A DNA stretch of 64,000 nucleotides from Kineosporia mesophila (GTDB taxonomy: Bacteria; Actinomycetota; Actinomycetes; Actinomycetales; Kineosporiaceae), in assembly GCF_021129235.1 (NCBI RefSeq), contig NZ_JAJOMA010000023.1, positions 49,929-113,928 on the forward strand, written 5' to 3'. The notes beneath the pieces were generated by a model, which did no database searches, was not told where the DNA came from, and worked only from the letters and a program-made list of their open reading frames with translations. Positions within the stretch are counted from its first letter, which is position 1. The number at the start of each line of letters is the position of its first letter. The position numbers and the translations under genes are program-made. Below are positions 61,272-64,000 of this stretch, piece by piece.

Positions 61272-61913
61272 TTAGTTTTGTTTTATTGTACGACGCACAG
61301 AGCGAATCATTAGATCATTGAGTATAGGGAAAATTGGCAAAGTCGCGGTGTAATATGAAAGAGCCAAATCGTGCACAAAATCTGGGGTGACGTTCACCTC
61401 TAAATTCCAATCTCGGAGTTGTTTGAATTCTCCTCCTCGGCGATGGACGGTCTCAATATCTTCCCACGGGTCATGTATGAGCCGGTTTCTTTCTCCCTGT
61501 AAATTCAAAAATTTTGTATAAAGATCAACGATCTCACTCTTGCGTTCCTCGCTAATTGCCTCCGAAGGCGCAAGCGGAAGAATTTTTTGAATACAGTCAA
61601 GCCGCTGACTGGAATTGTCAAATTGAAGTTTTCCGAGATGGGAGAAGATGTCCTTACCCAAAAGGTCCGAGACAAATGAGCTCTTGAAGGAAGAGGAGAC
61701 TGCGGGGATTTCCTCGCTCACCGGCAAGCACACAATGCACACCTGACCGATCAATGACACGGATTCCGCTTCGGCTCGTGAGGCACATATCAAGAGTCTT
61801 CCCAACTCGATTGACATGGCGTCCCAGGACTGAATGAAATACTTCCAATTCGACATACACCTAGCGTACAGGCGAGCGGACGCGCGCTTGGGTAATGTCA
61901 GCGGCTCGGCCAT
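61272..61913 (-). CDS. Hypothetical protein with HEPN-like RNase motif
   Basis: A 213-aa all-alpha protein from about 50% GC DNA, far below the surroundings. The helical C-terminal half contains LNLQGERNRLIHDPWEDIE, in which RNRLIH is an R-x4-H motif as found in HEPN-domain RNases and abortive-infection proteins. Other parts (WDAMSIELGRLLICASRAEA) are helical and fit a HEPN fold. No partner gene (MNT nucleotidyltransferase or Abi regulator) is visible next to it. The function is not proven. It is probably a horizontally acquired defence or stress gene. Confidence 0.45.
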   Translation of the reverse strand: MAEPLTLPKRASARLYARCMSNWKYFIQSWDAMSIELGRLLICASRAEAESVSLIGQVCIVCLPVSEEIPAVSSSFKSSFVSDLLGKDIFSHLGKLQFDNSSQRLDCIQKILPLAPSEAISEERKSEIVDLYTKFLNLQGERNRLIHDPWEDIETVHRRGGEFKQLRDWNLEVNVTPDFVHDLALSYYTATLPIFPILNDLMIRSVRRTIKQN

Positions 61914-62311
61914 TCAGTACTAACCGGCATGTTCGGAACGCGCACTTCAAATAGGGACGTGGCTGCCTCGGCCCCCATGAGCTCCTATAGGTGGCTGGCG
62001 CACGCGTCCACTGAGGGTGCTGAGCTAGCTCTCATTATGCAATAACCGGCAATGCGTCATGTTCATCGCCTTATCATGTCTAAAATGCGCACTCCATCCA
62101 GTAAGTGCGAAGCACGGGCATACGACCCATTGACCAGTAAGGAACGATCGTGTCTTCACGAAAGGTTTGGGTCGGGCAGAGTTCCACAATTTTCGCATCT
62201 TTTCAGAAGCGCCGTCGAGGGCGTGTCGATGGTAGATCGGCATGCCTATCCATTAACGTGAAACCGCTACAGCAACTATCCGATAGCCTTTCGCGCTGAA
62301 TCGAGAATTAT
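61914..62311. other. AT-richer intergenic stretch
   Basis: About 400 bases of lower GC content with no convincing gene; short frames here lack ribosome sites and family likeness. It presumably holds the promoter of the toxin-like gene at 62312. Confidence 0.4.
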
Positions 62312-63334
62312 ATGTCCTACGCCTCAGCACCGACGTTTCCTCCGTACCCGGATGGGCCGTACTCACCGGGGTTTTTCGTAGGAGGGCAAGATGGTAATCC
62401 TTTCTTGGCCTGTGGCGGGACGGACGGTCGGGTCGTAACAACCATTGGTTTCTGGGCCGACAACGGAGGTGGCAAGGGTACCTATTTGTATGGCATGAAA
62501 GTTATCTTTAGTGACGGCTCAGAAACGATGGCCGGTGGAGTGAAAGAAGACTATACGGAAATAACTTTCGCTCCCAACGAAAGAGTGACGGCACTGACCC
62601 TCTGGGGGAACGGTGACGGAAAATACACAGGCCGCATTCAGCTCAAGACCAATTTGGGTCAGACCCTTGACTGGGGAAAGAACACCAACGGCCAGACGGC
62701 CTACTCTGCACCTGTCAACTCCGGGATCCTCGTCGGGGTCGCCGGACGGCAAAGCACCAACACGATCAACATGCTGTCACTTGTATTTCTGGATGATGTC
62801 ATCTCAGTCACCATGCAAGATGTTGTTTACCCGACAACACCTAGCGCTCCCATTACTCCGGTCGCCGTTGCTCAGGCCACGTACGACCAGGAAAATTCAC
62901 CAGGCTTAAATTTTGACTTCTCGGGATCGGTTACCCGCACTGAGACACAGGACTGGAGCGAGGCAACCAGTCAGCAGTACGGCGTCGGCCTTTCGGTCAC
63001 CGCAGGAATATTTGGTATAGCTGAAGTGACCACGAACTTTAGCTGGCAGCTGACTGACACCCAGACTTACTCACAGTCTACAAATCAGCAATACGTCATG
63101 AATTACGGCCTGTCGGGATCTTTTACTGACGACCAGACGGTTACTGCCACTGCAACCTGCCAATACGGGGTAGCAGATGTGCCCTACACAGCCACCATTA
63201 CCGTCACCATGGCATCTGGGTTCCAATTTACCTACGACACCAGTGGTATATTCTCGAATGTCGTCTATGCGTACATCAAGGCCAATGCGACTTACACGGA
63301 GGACACGGCAGAGGAGTCATTTGCGCTGAGATAA
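62312..63334 (+). CDS. Jacalin-like lectin fused to an aerolysin-type pore-forming domain
   Basis: A 340-aa protein of low GC content with no signal peptide. Residues about 15-160 resemble a jacalin-type beta-prism lectin (FLACGGTDGRVVTTIGFWAD, LYGMKVIFSDGSETMAGGVK, EDYTEITFAPNERVTALTLW, GRIQLKTNLGQTLDWG). The rest is a long Thr/Ser-rich amphipathic beta region (FDFSGSVTRTETQDWSEATS, TDTQTYSQSTNQQYVMNYGL, TATATCQYGVADVPYTATIT), as in the aerolysin/ETX-MTX2/natterin pore-forming group. In this arrangement the lectin binds glycans and the beta domain forms an oligomeric pore. No chaperone or exporter is adjacent. The assignment is from pattern, not alignment. Confidence 0.65.
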   Translation: MSYASAPTFPPYPDGPYSPGFFVGGQDGNPFLACGGTDGRVVTTIGFWADNGGGKGTYLYGMKVIFSDGSETMAGGVKEDYTEITFAPNERVTALTLWGNGDGKYTGRIQLKTNLGQTLDWGKNTNGQTAYSAPVNSGILVGVAGRQSTNTINMLSLVFLDDVISVTMQDVVYPTTPSAPITPVAVAQATYDQENSPGLNFDFSGSVTRTETQDWSEATSQQYGVGLSVTAGIFGIAEVTTNFSWQLTDTQTYSQSTNQQYVMNYGLSGSFTDDQTVTATATCQYGVADVPYTATITVTMASGFQFTYDTSGIFSNVVYAYIKANATYTEDTAEESFALR

Positions 63335-63577
63335 CAGGAGTATGCCTGCTCAGTCCTGACCAACCATTAACCACAACGCCTCAAGAATGCGGTCGGCGCG
63401 CTCAAGTTCGCTGACCGGTCAGGTCCAGGCTCTCGTGCGCGGCTTAAGCGAGCCGACGGGCGCCGTTATTACCCGTCGCCTTGCCCGCCTCGATCAGGAC
63501 GGTCTGACGGCCAAGCGAGCAACTACGCCCATGGTGCAGGCTCCGTCTACGGGTCAGGGGTGAGGCAAGGTCCGGTT
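63335..63577. other. Intergenic
   Basis: About 240 bases with no gene. The right part may contain the end of the ISAs1-like element whose transposase fragment follows. Confidence 0.4.
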
Positions 63578-64000
63578 TCATGAGGTCAGGACCAGGTTGA
63601 GTGGGCGTTGCCGGTCGTTGGCGTGGTGGCGTAGGCCAGCGGCAATGTTGGTGGTGCCGGTCAGCCCGAGGAGGCTGATGGCGGTGTTGCGGAGACTGGC
63701 CATGGTCTGAGGACCGCCCCCGGTACGGACGCGGGATCGGGCCTCGTCGAAATCGACACCACGTACCCAGTGGGCTTGATTTTCGCTGCGCCAATGGTTT
63801 TGGAGCCATCCGGCGAGGACATGCGGGGGTGCGGCGTGGTGGTCAGCCGACGTGATCACGTAGACGGTTTCAATGTTTTTCTTGTTCTTGCCGGGCTTTT
63901 TCGGGTGGGGCCGGTCACGGTCCGGCGGACCTGCGCCGCTTGGGTGAAGGTGATCCAGGCCGGCGCGACAACAACTTTGATAGTCCTGCAGGCCCGCCGG
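63578..64000 (-). pseudogene. ISAs1-family transposase C-terminal part, frameshifted, cut by window edge
   Basis: The leftward frame at 63859-63578 carries VITSADHHAAPPHVLAGWLQ, HWRSENQAHWVRGVDFDEAR and GLTGTTNIAAGLRHHANDRQ, the end of an ISAs1 transposase with its catalytic Glu. A different frame near 63930-64000 has PAWITFTQAAQVRRT, the segment that should precede it, so a frameshift lies near 63870-63920. It is related to, but clearly different from, the intact copy at 53523. The rest lies outside the window. Confidence 0.75.

Overview
The window comes from a GC-rich actinomycete. Support for this is the strong GC bias, GTG starts, GTGA/ATGA-type gene overlaps, an F420-type luciferase-like oxidoreductase, and actinomycete-style secreted proteases and YD-repeat (RHS) proteins. 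Genus cannot be fixed from the sequence alone. No rRNA, tRNA or CRISPR array was seen.

Layout. (1) 0-19.5 kb is accessory and partly decayed. It holds a frameshifted IS701 transposase, an intact acyltransferase-3/SGNH O-acyltransferase, an intact ABC ATPase followed by a broken FtsX-type permease and a broken histidine kinase/response regulator pair, a secreted S8-like accessory protein coupled to an S53 (sedolisin) protease, a broken IS1380 transposase, a divergent AraC regulator/GMC oxidoreductase pair, a graveyard of gene fragments (TetR C-terminus, pcaB, purH), and an Imm11-like protein. (2) 19.5-30.9 kb holds a 1689-aa RHS/YD-repeat protein with a small hydrophobic tip and a 62-aa two-helix membrane protein behind it, a tyrosine recombinase, a pentapeptide-repeat protein, a serine hydrolase and truncated fragments. 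(3) 30.9-43.7 kb is a PKS/NRPS-type locus: a P450, a free-standing condensation protein, a large synthase ordered KS-ACP-aminotransferase-luciferase-like monooxygenase-C-A-PCP (no AT domain; one frameshift in the KS), and two MFS exporters. (4) 43.8-53.2 kb is a compact RiPP-like locus. A rightward operon encodes a 38-aa acidic peptide, two JmjC-like cupins (one lacking metal ligands), a YcaO, a TfuA-like protein and an F420-type luciferase-like oxidoreductase. A divergent leftward operon encodes a third cupin, a split transketolase (N and C halves), a ThiF/MoeB-rhodanese fusion and a MoaD-like carrier ending in GG. (5) 53.5-64 kb is an insertion-sequence-rich accessory region (ISAs1, ISL3, IS3) holding an orphan RHS tip with its likely partner, a HEPN-like AT-richer gene and a jacalin/aerolysin-type pore-forming toxin candidate.

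How the parts may work together. The YcaO-TfuA pair is the known signature for backbone thioamidation. The MoaD-like carrier and its activating/sulfurtransferase partner can supply sulfur. The cupins and the F420-type enzyme are candidate oxidative tailoring enzymes, and the 38-aa peptide is the best substrate candidate. The split transketolase in the same operon is the unexpected part and suggests a C2-unit transfer or sugar-derived building block. The neighbouring PKS/NRPS locus is separated only by a GNAT acetyltransferase, so the two could be one hybrid pathway or two abutting clusters. The sequence does not decide this.
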